From JACDBE01 sp051002015 (GTDB taxonomy: Bacteria > Actinomycetota > Acidimicrobiia > Spongiisociales > UBA5794): a stretch of 28,559 nt of DNA. Below the pieces are notes generated by a model, which was not told the DNA's origin, did no database searches, and was given only the letters and a program-made list of their open reading frames with translations. This document shows, one piece after another, positions 1-7,885 of the stretch (position 1 is its first letter; each line of letters begins with the position of its first letter). The position numbers were made by a program, and so were the translations under genes. The stretch lies in contig JBPCMS010000043.1 of NCBI GenBank assembly GCA_051002015.1, forward strand, positions 1 through 28,559. Reading direction: 5' to 3'.

Positions 1-294
1 GGCGCCGGTGCCACCGGTGGCGTAGGCGAGCCCGGCCTCGAGACCGGACAGGTACTGATCGCCGTAGCCCTGGAGGGGCCCGGAGGTCGAGCTGATGATG
101 CCGACCCGGATCGGGTCGCCCGAGGCAGCGGTGGTATCCGCAGGAACCTCGGTGGTCTCGGTGCCGGCCGCGGTGGTGGTGCCATCCCCGTCGGGGACGG
201 CGGTGGTGGTGGTGGTGGAGCCGCTGTCGCCTCCACAGGCGGCGGCGACGATCACGATCATCGTCACCAACAGCGCGATTCTGGCGCGGGTCAC
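1..294 (-). CDS. ABC transporter substrate-binding lipoprotein, N-terminal part (runs off window)
   Basis: Reading leftward from a GTG at 294, 98 codons stay open to the window edge. Residues 1-20 form a lipoprotein signal: Arg at 3 and 5, a hydrophobic run, then AAAC with the lipidated Cys at 20. A Thr/Gly/Asp-rich linker follows (about 21-58). The mature domain begins PIRVGIISSTSGPLQGYGDQ, the typical first strand of type I periplasmic binding proteins of the Leu/Ile/Val (LivJ-like) family. The role would be solute capture outside the membrane for an ABC importer; the ligand cannot be told from this part. The GTG start is supported by AAGGAG about 8 nt upstream. Permease and ATPase genes, if linked, lie outside the window. 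Family call is firm, substrate unknown. Confidence 0.85.
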   Translation of the reverse strand, partial: MTRARIALLVTMIVIVAAACGGDSGSTTTTTAVPDGDGTTTAAGTETTEVPADTTAASGDPIRVGIISSTSGPLQGYGDQYLSGLEAGLAYATGGTGA

Positions 295-350
295 TGTGCT
301 CTCCTTCTGGGTGCGCTCTCAAATGAACATGAGAGGTGATTCAGGTGTCA

Positions 351-379
351 AGTATCCACATGAATGGCCGTTCTGTCAA
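351..379 (-). promoter_or_regulatory. sigma70-like promoter of the substrate-binding lipoprotein gene
   Basis: On the minus strand a perfect TTGACA (374-379) is separated by 17 nt from GATACT (351-356). The predicted transcript starts near 344 and has a leader of about 50 nt before the GTG at 294, with AAGGAG just ahead of the start. This is the best consensus promoter seen in the window. Confidence 0.7.
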
Positions 380-397
380 CCTCTTTGGCACAGAACG
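369..397. promoter_or_regulatory. inverted repeat overlapping the -35 element, possible operator
   Basis: CGTTCTGT (369-376) and ACAGAACG (390-397) are perfect 8-base inverted arms around a 13-base spacer. The left arm covers part of the -35 hexamer (374-379) of the lipoprotein promoter. That placement suits a repressor site. The regulator is unknown. Confidence 0.45.
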
Positions 398-452
398 CGA
401 AGATTGGTGACCGCGGCCGAGCCGAGCGGTCACCGGAAGGGTGAGGCGGACG

Positions 453-1277
453 ATGCCGACCATCGAGACCAGCGGCGGAGAGCTGCACTACACGGAACGA
501 GGGGACGGGCCGGTGGCCCTGTTCGTCCACGGGTTCCCGCTCGATTCGACGCTGTGGATCGAGCAGGTGGAGCGGCTGGCGGGGGAGTGGCGCGGCGTGA
601 CCGTCGACCTCGCCGGGTTCGGACGGTCGTCGACGGTGGTCGCCGACGTCCTCACCATGGAGCGCCACGCCGACGACCTGGCGGGAGTGGTCGACCGGAT
701 CGGCGTCGATCTGGTCGATCTGGTCGGGTTGTCGATGGGGGGGTACGTCGCCCTCGCCTTCGCCGAGCGCCATGCCAACCGGCTCCGCACCCTGGCTCTG
801 GTCGACACCAAGGCCACCGCCGACGACGAGGCGGCGAAGGCGGGGCGTGACGCCGCCGCCACCCGGCTGCTCGAGGAGGGGCGCCAGGCGTTCGCCGCCG
901 GCATGGTTGGTGGGCTGCTCGGCCCCGACGCCGGTCCGTGGCTACGGGCCCGGGTGCGGCAGATGATCGAGTCGACCCGGTACGAGACCATCGTGGCCGC
1001 CCTGGCGGGGATGCGGGACCGGCCCGACCGCAGCGATGTGCTGGCGGCGACCTCGGTGCCGGTAGGGGTCATCGTCGGTGCGGACGATGCCCTCACCCCC
1101 CCCGCCGCCGCCGAGGCGATGGCCGCCATGCGCCCGGACATCACCCTCGACGTGATCCCCGGAGCCGGCCACCTGGCGCCGATCGAGGCGCTCGATGCGG
1201 TGGCGGCTGCGCTGGCCGCCGTGTTCGACCGGGGTGGGCCGGAGGCCGCCGCCGCCGGTGTTCAGCTACGCCAGTAA
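453..1277 (+). CDS. alpha/beta-fold hydrolase
   Basis: 274 residues, the usual size for a single-domain alpha/beta hydrolase. The oxyanion-hole motif HGFPLDS is at about 26-32, and the nucleophile elbow GLSMGG puts the catalytic Ser at 94. The acid is probably Asp212 (GADDALTP) and the base His240 (GAGHLAPIE). The N-terminus, TSGGELHYTERGDGP, resembles the peroxidase-like/ester hydrolase group (3-oxoadipate enol-lactonase or haloperoxidase-like). Substrate cannot be assigned. ATG at 453 is preferred because GGAAGG precedes it; an in-frame GTG at 441 would add four residues. The 3' end overlaps the convergent CHAD gene by 16 bases. It is divergent from the lipoprotein gene across 158 bases. 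Confidence 0.85.
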   Translation: MPTIETSGGELHYTERGDGPVALFVHGFPLDSTLWIEQVERLAGEWRGVTVDLAGFGRSSTVVADVLTMERHADDLAGVVDRIGVDLVDLVGLSMGGYVALAFAERHANRLRTLALVDTKATADDEAAKAGRDAAATRLLEEGRQAFAAGMVGGLLGPDAGPWLRARVRQMIESTRYETIVAALAGMRDRPDRSDVLAATSVPVGVIVGADDALTPPAAAEAMAAMRPDITLDVIPGAGHLAPIEALDAVAAALAAVFDRGGPEAAAAGVQLRQ

Positions 1278-2233
1278 CCCCACGCCGCCCCGATCTGGTC
1301 GACCATGGCGTCGGGAGACGGCCCGAGCACGCTGCCACCAAGGGCGAAGGCCTCGGCCTGGAGATCGATCCGCGCCCGCTCCACCGCGACCAGGACGCGG
1401 TGACGGGATCGCTCGTCGGGGATCAGGGTGTGGTCGGTGGCGAGCACCCGTCCCAGCTCGGCTCGGTCGTGGTCGTCGCCGAGCAAGCTGCCGAGGCTGT
1501 CGAGCCGCCGCGCCAGCGCCCCGAGCAGATCCTCCCATGCCGGCTCCAGCACCTCGACCTGGTGGCGCAGGTACTTCACCCGCTTGCGCCACTGATGGAG
1601 ATGATGCGCCGTCGGCAGACTCCTCGCCGTCTCCATCTCGGCCCGGGTCCTGCGGGCGGTGCGGAGCAGACCGGGGCGGATCGAGTCGAAGCGGTCGGGG
1701 AACGCCCCGTCGCCGACCACGGGGAACCGGGCCACCCGGGCGCGGAAGCAGAGCAAGGTGGTCAGGGTGTCGATGTGCAGGCGGCGGTCGGCGGTCAACG
1801 CCCGGCGGGTGTCGGCGGCGCGTTCCTCGAGCAGCCCGATCAGCCGGCGGCCGACGAACTCGCCGACCGCCTCTGTCTCCACGGCGAGTTCCTCCGCCAC
1901 GGTGACCAGCACCGCCCCGTCGCGCACCGCCGACCAGCGCCGCGCCGTGTCCCGCAGCACCACGTTCTCCTCGCGATACCGGAACCGGCCCACCTCTCCC
2001 CGCACCAGGCGCAGCATCGCCCTGACCCGCTTCAGCGCCTTGCGCATCTCGTGGACGGTCCGGTCGGGGTCGGGCTGGTGGCGGATCAGGTCGATGCACC
2101 GGTCGATCTGGTCGATCACGATCCGCTGCACGCCGAGCGCCAGCGGCTCTCCGTCGCCCAGCCGGAACTCGTCGGGCCGGTCGTGGTGAACGACCGGCAG
2201 CGGCCTGGTGACGGTTCCACCGGCTTCGGTCAT
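1262..2233 (-). CDS. CHAD domain protein (conserved-histidine alpha-helical domain)
   Basis: 323 residues, rich in Arg and Leu and predicted to be all-helical. Signature repeats of the CHAD family are visible: VHEMRKALKRVRAMLRLV (His61), LHQWRKRVKYLRHQVEVL (His213) and LGDDHDRAEL (His255). CHAD domains form a helical bundle with a basic groove that binds inorganic polyphosphate and are often fused or linked to CYTH triphosphatase domains. No CYTH domain or neighbour is seen here, so this is a stand-alone CHAD protein, cytoplasmic by absence of a signal. The start is ATG at 2233. No strong Shine-Dalgarno is visible; a TAGCGT hexamer lies about 29 nt upstream. Confidence 0.88.
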   Translation of the reverse strand: MTEAGGTVTRPLPVVHHDRPDEFRLGDGEPLALGVQRIVIDQIDRCIDLIRHQPDPDRTVHEMRKALKRVRAMLRLVRGEVGRFRYREENVVLRDTARRWSAVRDGAVLVTVAEELAVETEAVGEFVGRRLIGLLEERAADTRRALTADRRLHIDTLTTLLCFRARVARFPVVGDGAFPDRFDSIRPGLLRTARRTRAEMETARSLPTAHHLHQWRKRVKYLRHQVEVLEPAWEDLLGALARRLDSLGSLLGDDHDRAELGRVLATDHTLIPDERSRHRVLVAVERARIDLQAEAFALGGSVLGPSPDAMVDQIGAAWGYWRS

Positions 2234-2352
2234 GGGGGCGCCTCGACGTTGGGGCAGGCGACGCTACCAGGGTGCACGGCCGGAGAGTGGTTGCCCGGGG
2301 GTGGCGATCTCCGTAACGTCCTCCCGCCGGGGAGGTGGAGGGTCAGGGCGCA

Positions 2353-3684
2353 GTGAAGAACGACAGGCGCACCATCTTCGGCTGGGCCATGTACGACTGG
2401 GCCAACTCGGCGTACATCACCATCGCCGGGGCGATCATCGCCTCGTTCTTCACCGGGGAGATCGTCCCCGACGAGGGCTTCGGGGGGATGTCGGGGGAGA
2501 CGCTGTGGGCGTACGTGGTCTCCGCCGGCTCCCTCGTCCTGTTCCTGGCGATGCCGGTGCTGGGCGCCGTCGCCGACTTCACCGGGGCGGCGCGGGCCTT
2601 CCTCCGCTTCTTTGCGCTGGTCGGAGCGATCTTCACCCTGGCGGTTCCCTTCGTCCCCTCGGGGGCGGTGCTGCTCTTCCTCGGTGTGTTCCTGGTGACC
2701 CAGGTCGGCTTCACCGCCGCCAACGTCTTCTACGACGCCTTCCTCCCGCACATCGCCACCGACGACACCATCGACCGGGTGTCGTCGCGGGGTTATGCCT
2801 TCGGCTACGTCGGGGGTGGTCTGTACCTGCTGCTGGCGCTGGTCCTGATCCTGCTCAGCGGTGACGACGGGATGACCGGTCTCACCACCGAGGGAGCCGC
2901 CAGGGTCGCCATCTTCGGGAGCGGGCTGTGGTGGATCGGGTTCACCCTGTACGCCCTGCGCCGGCTCCCCGAACCGGCCCCGCCGGAGGTCTGCCCGCCC
3001 GAGCTGGTCGGGGAGCCGACCCTGGTCGCCTACGCCAAGGTGGGGTTCGGCCGGACCATCGCCACCGCCCGCAAGCTGGTTCGGTTCCGGCACCTGATGA
3101 TGTTCGTGCTCGCCTTCATCTTCTACAACGACGGCACCCAGACCGTGATCAACGTCTCGGGCGCATACGCCGAGGACACGCTCGGGCTGGCCACCGAGCA
3201 GATCGCCATCGCCTTCCTCATCGTCCAGTTCATCGCCTTCTTCGGCGCCCTCGCCTTCGGTGTCCTCGCCGACCGGATCGGGACCAAGCCGGCGATCATG
3301 GTGGCGCTGGTGGGTTGGTCGGGCATCGCCATCGGCGGCTACCTCCTCCCCGCAGAGCAATCGACCCCGCTGTACCTGCTCGCCGTGTTCATCGGCTTCG
3401 TGCTGGGTGGGGTCCAGGCGCTGAGCCGCAGCCTGTACGGGTCGATGATCCCCGAGGAGGCGTCGGCCGAGTTCTACGGGTTCTTCTCGGTGTTCTCCAA
3501 GTTCTCGGCGATCTTCGGCCCGCTGCTGTTCGCCGTGGTGTCCGACGCCGCCGGCTCTGGGCGTCCCGCCATCTTGTCGATCATCGCTTTCTTCGTGATC
3601 GGGCTGGTGCTGCTCGCCATGGTCGACGTCGACAAGGCCCGCGCCTCCCGGGAGGACTGGCACATCGAGGGCGTACACGTCTGA
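2353..3684 (+). CDS. MFS transporter, UMF1 / Atg22-like family
   Basis: 443 residues with about 12 hydrophobic membrane segments. The motif WAMYDWANSAY at residues 11-21 is diagnostic of the UMF1 (Atg22-like) branch of the major facilitator superfamily. A typical MFS loop, GVLADRIGTKPAIM, is seen near residues 306-320. Bacterial members are inner-membrane transporters of largely unknown substrate; the eukaryotic Atg22 exports amino acids from the vacuole. GTG at 2353 is preferred because GGAGGG (2338-2343) is 9 nt ahead; an in-frame GTG at 2335 lacks such a site. It is divergent from the CHAD gene (119 bases between starts). The secreted dehydrogenase follows with 18 bases between stop and ATG. 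Confidence 0.85.
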   Translation: MKNDRRTIFGWAMYDWANSAYITIAGAIIASFFTGEIVPDEGFGGMSGETLWAYVVSAGSLVLFLAMPVLGAVADFTGAARAFLRFFALVGAIFTLAVPFVPSGAVLLFLGVFLVTQVGFTAANVFYDAFLPHIATDDTIDRVSSRGYAFGYVGGGLYLLLALVLILLSGDDGMTGLTTEGAARVAIFGSGLWWIGFTLYALRRLPEPAPPEVCPPELVGEPTLVAYAKVGFGRTIATARKLVRFRHLMMFVLAFIFYNDGTQTVINVSGAYAEDTLGLATEQIAIAFLIVQFIAFFGALAFGVLADRIGTKPAIMVALVGWSGIAIGGYLLPAEQSTPLYLLAVFIGFVLGGVQALSRSLYGSMIPEEASAEFYGFFSVFSKFSAIFGPLLFAVVSDAAGSGRPAILSIIAFFVIGLVLLAMVDVDKARASREDWHIEGVHV

Positions 3685-3690
3685 GTGCGG

Positions 3691-3696
3691 TACCGT
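3691..3696 (+). promoter_or_regulatory. candidate -10 element (TACCGT) for a leaderless sugar dehydrogenase mRNA
   Basis: TACCGT ends 6 nt before the ATG at 3703, and no Shine-Dalgarno is visible. A start of transcription at or next to the ATG would fit actinobacterial leaderless promoters (TANNNT). The -35 side overlaps the end of the MFS gene and has no clear hexamer. Confidence 0.4.
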
Positions 3697-3702
3697 CGGC
3701 GG

Positions 3703-4929
3703 ATGACACGGCACCGGCCGGCCGCTCTCGCCGCCGCAGCCCTGGTGGCGGCGGCCTGCTCGGGCGACCCCGCCGTTGTGACCACCACCTCGACCACCCC
3801 GGCTCCGACGACGACCCCCGCTCCGCCGACGACGGGCGGTGAGGCCGCCTCCACGACCGGCGGTGTAGTACCCACCACCGGCGGAGCCCCATCGACGGCG
3901 ACGACGGCTACACCGGATCCGGGGGAGCTCATCCTGGTCCCGGTGGTCGAGGGCCTGGTCCAACCGGTGCTGGCCATCCCCGCCCCCGGCGACGACCGGC
4001 TGTTCGTGGTCGACCAGATCGGCCGGGTCGTCACCGCCGACGGCGACGTGGTGCTCGACATCACCGACCGGGTGCTGTTCCAGGGGGAGCAGGGGCTGCT
4101 CGGGCTCTCCTTCGCCACCGACTTCGCCCAGAGCGGGCGGCTGTTCGTCAACTACATCAACCGCTCGGGTGACACCAAGGTGTCCGAGTTCGTCGCCGGT
4201 GACCCGGGCTCCGAGCGGATGATCCTGGAGATCGACCAGCCGGCGGCGAACCACAACGGCGGCATGATCGCGTTCGGGCCCGACGGCTACCTGTGGATCG
4301 GGATGGGTGACGGGGGCGGCTCCGGCGACCGGTTCGGCAACGGCCAGGACCCGGCGTCGCTGCTGGGTGGCATGCTGCGGATCGACGTCGACGGCGACCC
4401 CTACGCCGTGCCCGACGACAACCCCGGTCTGGAGGGATGGGCGCCGGAGAAGTGGGCGATGGGGCTGCGCAACCCGTGGCGGTTCTCCTTCGACGGCGAC
4501 GAGCTGTGGATCGCCGACGTCGGCCAGAACGACTGGGAGGAGGTCAACATCGTCGACGTCGCCGCCGGGGGTGGGATCAACTTCGGCTGGCCGGTGCTGG
4601 AGGGGAGCCACTGCTTCGATGTCGAACCCTGCGATGGGTCGGGGATGGTGCAGCCCATCACCGAGTACCCCCACGACGAGGGCTGCTCGATCACGGGCGG
4701 ATACGTCTATCGGGGCTCCGCCATCCCCGGGCTCGACGGCCACTACTTCTACGGCGACTACTGCGGCGGATGGGTGCGCAGCCTGGTGCGGGATGGGACG
4801 GCGGTCACCGAGACCGAGTGGTTCCCGCCGGGCTTGGTCGACGGCCTCACCGGCTTCGGGGTCGACGCCGCCAGCGAGCTGTACGTCACCAGCACCGACG
4901 GCACGGTGTACCGGATCGAGCGCGGCTGA
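3703..4929 (+). CDS. PQQ-dependent glucose/sorbosone dehydrogenase-like lipoprotein
   Basis: 408 residues. A lipoprotein signal (residues 1-19, LVAAAC, Cys19) is followed by a long Thr/Pro/Gly-rich linker to about residue 70, so the enzyme is tethered outside the membrane. The rest is a GSDH six-bladed propeller. It has the strongly conserved block NHNGGMIAFGPDGYLWIGMG with the candidate catalytic His at 184, then GLRNPWRFSFD and DVGQNDWEEVN. Family members oxidise aldose sugars with pyrroloquinoline quinone; many actinobacterial homologues are uncharacterised, so the substrate is open. An in-frame GTG at 3685, directly abutting the MFS stop codon, would put six extra residues (MRYRRR) before the signal. 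ATG 3703 is preferred. Confidence 0.87.
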   Translation: MTRHRPAALAAAALVAAACSGDPAVVTTTSTTPAPTTTPAPPTTGGEAASTTGGVVPTTGGAPSTATTATPDPGELILVPVVEGLVQPVLAIPAPGDDRLFVVDQIGRVVTADGDVVLDITDRVLFQGEQGLLGLSFATDFAQSGRLFVNYINRSGDTKVSEFVAGDPGSERMILEIDQPAANHNGGMIAFGPDGYLWIGMGDGGGSGDRFGNGQDPASLLGGMLRIDVDGDPYAVPDDNPGLEGWAPEKWAMGLRNPWRFSFDGDELWIADVGQNDWEEVNIVDVAAGGGINFGWPVLEGSHCFDVEPCDGSGMVQPITEYPHDEGCSITGGYVYRGSAIPGLDGHYFYGDYCGGWVRSLVRDGTAVTETEWFPPGLVDGLTGFGVDAASELYVTSTDGTVYRIERG

Positions 4930-5019
4930 GGCGGGTTCGCGCACTGCCGGGTTTGGGTGGGTCGGGGTCTCGGGACCGAACTTTGAGCGCCTCACCTGGC
5001 TGGATTCGTCACCGGTGGG

Positions 5020-5025
5020 TATAGG
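5020..5025 (+). promoter_or_regulatory. candidate -10 element (TATAGG) for rbsK
   Basis: TATAGG ends 10 nt before the rbsK ATG and no Shine-Dalgarno precedes that ATG. This would give a leader of only a few bases. A matching -35 at 16-18 nt spacing is not clear, so the call is tentative. Confidence 0.35.
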
Positions 5026-5035
5026 CTCGCCGACA

Positions 5036-5941
5036 ATGGGCGATCGCATCGTGGTAGTCGGTTCCATCAACCGGGACATCGTCCTCGGCGTCGAGCGACT
5101 CCCCACCCCCGGGGAGACGGTGCTGGGGCGCAGCCTCGGCGTGCACAACGGGGGCAAGGGCGCCAACCAGGCGGTGGCGGCCGCCCGTCTGGGACGGCCG
5201 GTGGCGATGGTGGGCCGGGTCGGCGACGATCGGGCCGGCGTCGCCTCGCTCGAAGGGATGGCCGCCGAGCGGGTCGACACCCACGCGGTGCGTATCGATC
5301 GCAAGACACCGACCGGCTCGGCCACGATCCTGGTGGACGACAAGGGCGAGAACAGCATCGTGGTCGTCCCGGGGGCCAACGGGCGGCTCGGCGCCAAGGA
5401 CGTCGCCGCCGTCGACGAGCTCATCGGGGCGGCGGCGGTGACCATGCTCCAGCTCGAGGTCCCGATGGAGGCGGTTGCCGAGGCGGTCCGCCTGAGCAGG
5501 GGAACGGTGGTTCTCAACGCCGCCCCCGCCCAGCCCATCCCGGTCGAAGTGCTCGCCGCCGTCGACGTCCTGGTGGTCAACCGTTCCGAGCTGGCCGGGC
5601 TCTGCTTCGATCTCGAGGCGGAGACCACCCGGGAGATCGCCTCCCAGGCGGGGCGCCTGGGCGCCTCGGGGAGCGTCGTGGTCACGGTAGGCCCGGACGG
5701 GGCCATGATCGTCAACGGATCCGAGATCGTTCACGTCCCGTCGGTCAACGTGCCGGTCAGGGACACCACGGGCGCCGGGGACGCCTTCTGCGGAGCCCTG
5801 GCGGACGCCCTCGCTCGGGGCGAGTCGCTGGAGGAGGCGACGGCGTGGGCGGTGCTGGTGGGGGCGGTGGCGGTGACCAAGGTGGGTGCCCAGGCGGCGC
5901 TGCCCTCCCGGGCCCATGTCGAGGCGATGCGGAAACGGTGA
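5036..5941 (+). CDS. rbsK: ribokinase (PfkB family)
   Basis: 301 residues, close to the usual 300-310. PfkB signature 1 (NGGKGANQAVAAARLG, about 38-53) binds the sugar. The NxxE motif (VNRSE, Asn182/Glu185) coordinates Mg-phosphate, and DTTGAGDAF at 243-251 places the catalytic base at Asp249. It begins VVVGSINRDIVLGVERLPTPGE as ribokinases do. The predicted reaction is D-ribose plus ATP to ribose 5-phosphate in the cytoplasm. The stop overlaps the GTG of the nucleoside hydrolase by 4 bases (GTGA), so the two are translationally coupled. Together they would release ribose from nucleosides and phosphorylate it. A related PfkB sugar or nucleoside kinase is the main alternative. Confidence 0.85.
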   Translation: MGDRIVVVGSINRDIVLGVERLPTPGETVLGRSLGVHNGGKGANQAVAAARLGRPVAMVGRVGDDRAGVASLEGMAAERVDTHAVRIDRKTPTGSATILVDDKGENSIVVVPGANGRLGAKDVAAVDELIGAAAVTMLQLEVPMEAVAEAVRLSRGTVVLNAAPAQPIPVEVLAAVDVLVVNRSELAGLCFDLEAETTREIASQAGRLGASGSVVVTVGPDGAMIVNGSEIVHVPSVNVPVRDTTGAGDAFCGALADALARGESLEEATAWAVLVGAVAVTKVGAQAALPSRAHVEAMRKR

Positions 5942-6864
5942 GACGGATCGTCATCGACACCGACCCTGGCCAGGACGACGCCGTCGCCCTGCTCACCGCC
6001 CTGGCCTCGCCCGAGCTCGACGTGGCCGCCATCACCACGGTCGCCGGGAACGTCCCGCTGCGCCGCACCACCGCCAACGCCCTGGCGATGGTCGAGCTGG
6101 CGGGCCGCACCGACGTCCCGGTGTTCGCCGGGTGCGAGCGTCCCATGGTGCGCCGACTGGTCACCGCCGAGCACGTCCACGGACCAACGGGGATCGACGG
6201 GGCCGATCTGCCCAACCCCGCCCTCGCCGCCGCTCCCGGTCATGCGGTCGATGCCCTCATCGAGCTGCTGCTCGGGGCGGAGGCCACCACGGTGTGCCTG
6301 CTCGGCCCCCAGACCAACCTGGCGATGGCGATGGTTCGGGAGCCCTCCGTCGTGGGCCACATCGACGAGATCGTGCTCATGGGCGGCGGCTGCTTCGAGG
6401 GGGGAAACACCACCCCGGCCGCAGAGTTCAACATCCATGTCGATCCGCACGCCGCCCATGTCGTGTTCACCAGCGGGATCCCGATCACGATGATGCCGCT
6501 CGACGTCACCCATCAGGCGCTCACCACCGTCGCCCGCGTCGCCCGGTTTCGGGCGCTGGGCACGGCGGCGGGGGATGCGGTGACAGGGATGCTCGACTTC
6601 TTCGACCGGCACGACCAGGCCAAGTACGGCACCGACGGCGCCCCGCTCCACGACCCGTGCGTGATCGCCTACCTGCTCCTCCCCGACCTGTTCACCGGGC
6701 GGCGCTGCCACGTCGCCATCGAGCACCGATCCGAGCTCACCATGGGCATGACCGTGATCGACTGGTGGGGGGTCACCGGCAACCAGCCCAACGCCATGGT
6801 GATGCGCTGGATCGATGCGGACGCCTACTTCGCCCTGCTCCTCGAGCGGATCTCCCGCATCTGA
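5938..6864 (+). CDS. inosine-uridine-type nucleoside hydrolase (IUNH family)
   Basis: 308 residues from a GTG whose bases overlap the rbsK stop. The family hallmark DxDxxxDD is DTDPGQDD at residues 7-14, which binds Ca2+ and holds the general base. Further conserved blocks are TTVAGNVPLRRTTANAL (about 33-49), LGPQTNLAMAM, VLMGGG, EFNIHVDPHAA and HDPCVIAYLL with His238/Asp239 near the active site. These enzymes hydrolyse the N-glycosidic bond of nucleosides to base plus ribose. The coupled ribokinase would take up the ribose. No signal peptide, so cytoplasmic. Base preference (purine or pyrimidine) cannot be read from sequence here. Confidence 0.9.
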   Translation: MRRIVIDTDPGQDDAVALLTALASPELDVAAITTVAGNVPLRRTTANALAMVELAGRTDVPVFAGCERPMVRRLVTAEHVHGPTGIDGADLPNPALAAAPGHAVDALIELLLGAEATTVCLLGPQTNLAMAMVREPSVVGHIDEIVLMGGGCFEGGNTTPAAEFNIHVDPHAAHVVFTSGIPITMMPLDVTHQALTTVARVARFRALGTAAGDAVTGMLDFFDRHDQAKYGTDGAPLHDPCVIAYLLLPDLFTGRRCHVAIEHRSELTMGMTVIDWWGVTGNQPNAMVMRWIDADAYFALLLERISRI

Positions 6865-6909
6865 CCCGGTCCGGGTCCGGGGTGACCCGAATCTGTCACA
6901 CCCCTTCGG

Positions 6910-6915
6910 TACCAT
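6910..6915 (+). promoter_or_regulatory. candidate -10 element (TACCAT) for the nurA-herA-sbcD-sbcC operon
   Basis: TACCAT ends 7 nt before the ATG at 6923, with no Shine-Dalgarno, fitting a leaderless transcript. The element lies in the 58-base gap after the nucleoside hydrolase, the only gap in the plus-strand run from 5036 to 13323. A clear -35 is not visible. Confidence 0.4.
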
Positions 6916-6922
6916 CGGGCCA

Positions 6923-7885
6923 ATGGCCGAGTTGTTCGTCGAGGCGTGGGCGCCCGAGTACGGAAATCCATACGAAGCAGACGTCGATCTCGCCGATCCG
7001 GACAAGATCGACGACACCGTCGAGGTCGAGGGCGTCTGGGAGCCGATCCTCGGGGTGGACGACGGGGTGGCGACGGTCGCCTTCGTCGACGGGGTGCGCC
7101 GGGTGGACGCCAGGCTGACCATCGACGAGCCCACCGGACCGATCCCCGGCATATGCGGCACCTACGCCGTCGGGGTCGCCTGTTGGCATCGCCAGGTGCC
7201 CCGCACCGACATCGAGCGGGTGCGGGTCGAACGACTCGCCGTGTTCGGCCACGGGGCGGTGGCGCCGGTGCCGGTCGCCGGTCCCCAGATCGCCTACCGG
7301 TCCGAGTCGGTGCCCGGCACCGATCCCGAGGAGTTGGTCTCGCGCTTCCACGGAGCGATGCGCAGGGCCGAGGCCGTGCTCTCCGAGACCCTGGCCCAGG
7401 AGGGCTGCTTCGTGGTGGCGGACGGCCCCATCAACGACCTGTCCGCCACCGAGAAGGTGGGGTTCATCAAGACCCAACGCGCCCCGTACCTGAGCGCCGA
7501 ACGCATCCCGGTGGTCGCCGCCCTGCGCCGCGGCCAGCGCACCCCGCTGTTCCTCATCGGCAGGGACGGGCCGTACCCCCGCTACTCCTGGTACCAGCGT
7601 CTGGCCGATCTGCCCGGGGGACATTCCTGGACCGGGGTGGTGCGGGCCGAGGTGTCGAGCCATCTCGACCTGGCCACCGCTCGCCGCATCGCCGATCGCA
7701 CCACCGCGGTGCTCCCGTTGGTTGCCTCCGAGCCGCAGGTCGAGCCGAGGGCTCCGCAGAACCTGGTCCCCATCGCCGCCCTCGAGCGCCGGCTGCGGCG
7801 ACACATGGGTGACCCTCTGCTCATCAACCGCGCGCTACGGTCGGCGGTGGCGAGACAGCGGCGAGCCGTGGGGGTGTCGCCATGA
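6923..7885 (+). CDS. nurA: NurA-like 5'-3' nuclease (HerA partner)
   Basis: 320 residues. The identification rests on two acidic motifs typical of NurA nucleases plus context. VAFVDGVRRVDARL (Asp56) matches the first metal-binding Asp block, and CFVVADGPIND (Asp168) matches the second. Glu148/Glu150 and the Trp/Tyr/His-rich YSWYQRLADLPGGHSW segment (221-236) could supply the remaining active-site groups. In archaea NurA is an RNaseH-like Mn-dependent nuclease that docks on the HerA hexamer and resects DNA ends. The stop overlaps the ATG of the HerA-like ATPase gene by 4 bases (ATGA), and sbcD and sbcC follow. Overall similarity to archaeal NurA looks distant, so the name leans partly on the gene neighbour. 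Confidence 0.7.
   Translation: MAELFVEAWAPEYGNPYEADVDLADPDKIDDTVEVEGVWEPILGVDDGVATVAFVDGVRRVDARLTIDEPTGPIPGICGTYAVGVACWHRQVPRTDIERVRVERLAVFGHGAVAPVPVAGPQIAYRSESVPGTDPEELVSRFHGAMRRAEAVLSETLAQEGCFVVADGPINDLSATEKVGFIKTQRAPYLSAERIPVVAALRRGQRTPLFLIGRDGPYPRYSWYQRLADLPGGHSWTGVVRAEVSSHLDLATARRIADRTTAVLPLVASEPQVEPRAPQNLVPIAALERRLRRHMGDPLLINRALRSAVARQRRAVGVSP

Noticed and set aside
441..452. GTG at 441 as the hydrolase start
   Set aside because: It adds only VRRT before the ATG, and GGAAGG directly abuts that GTG but is well placed for the ATG at 453.
2230..5715. A 1161-codon open frame on the minus strand
   Set aside because: It runs antisense to four well-supported genes (MFS, sugar dehydrogenase, rbsK) and its product is low-complexity Pro/Gly/Asp/His-rich. 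It is a by-product of high GC.
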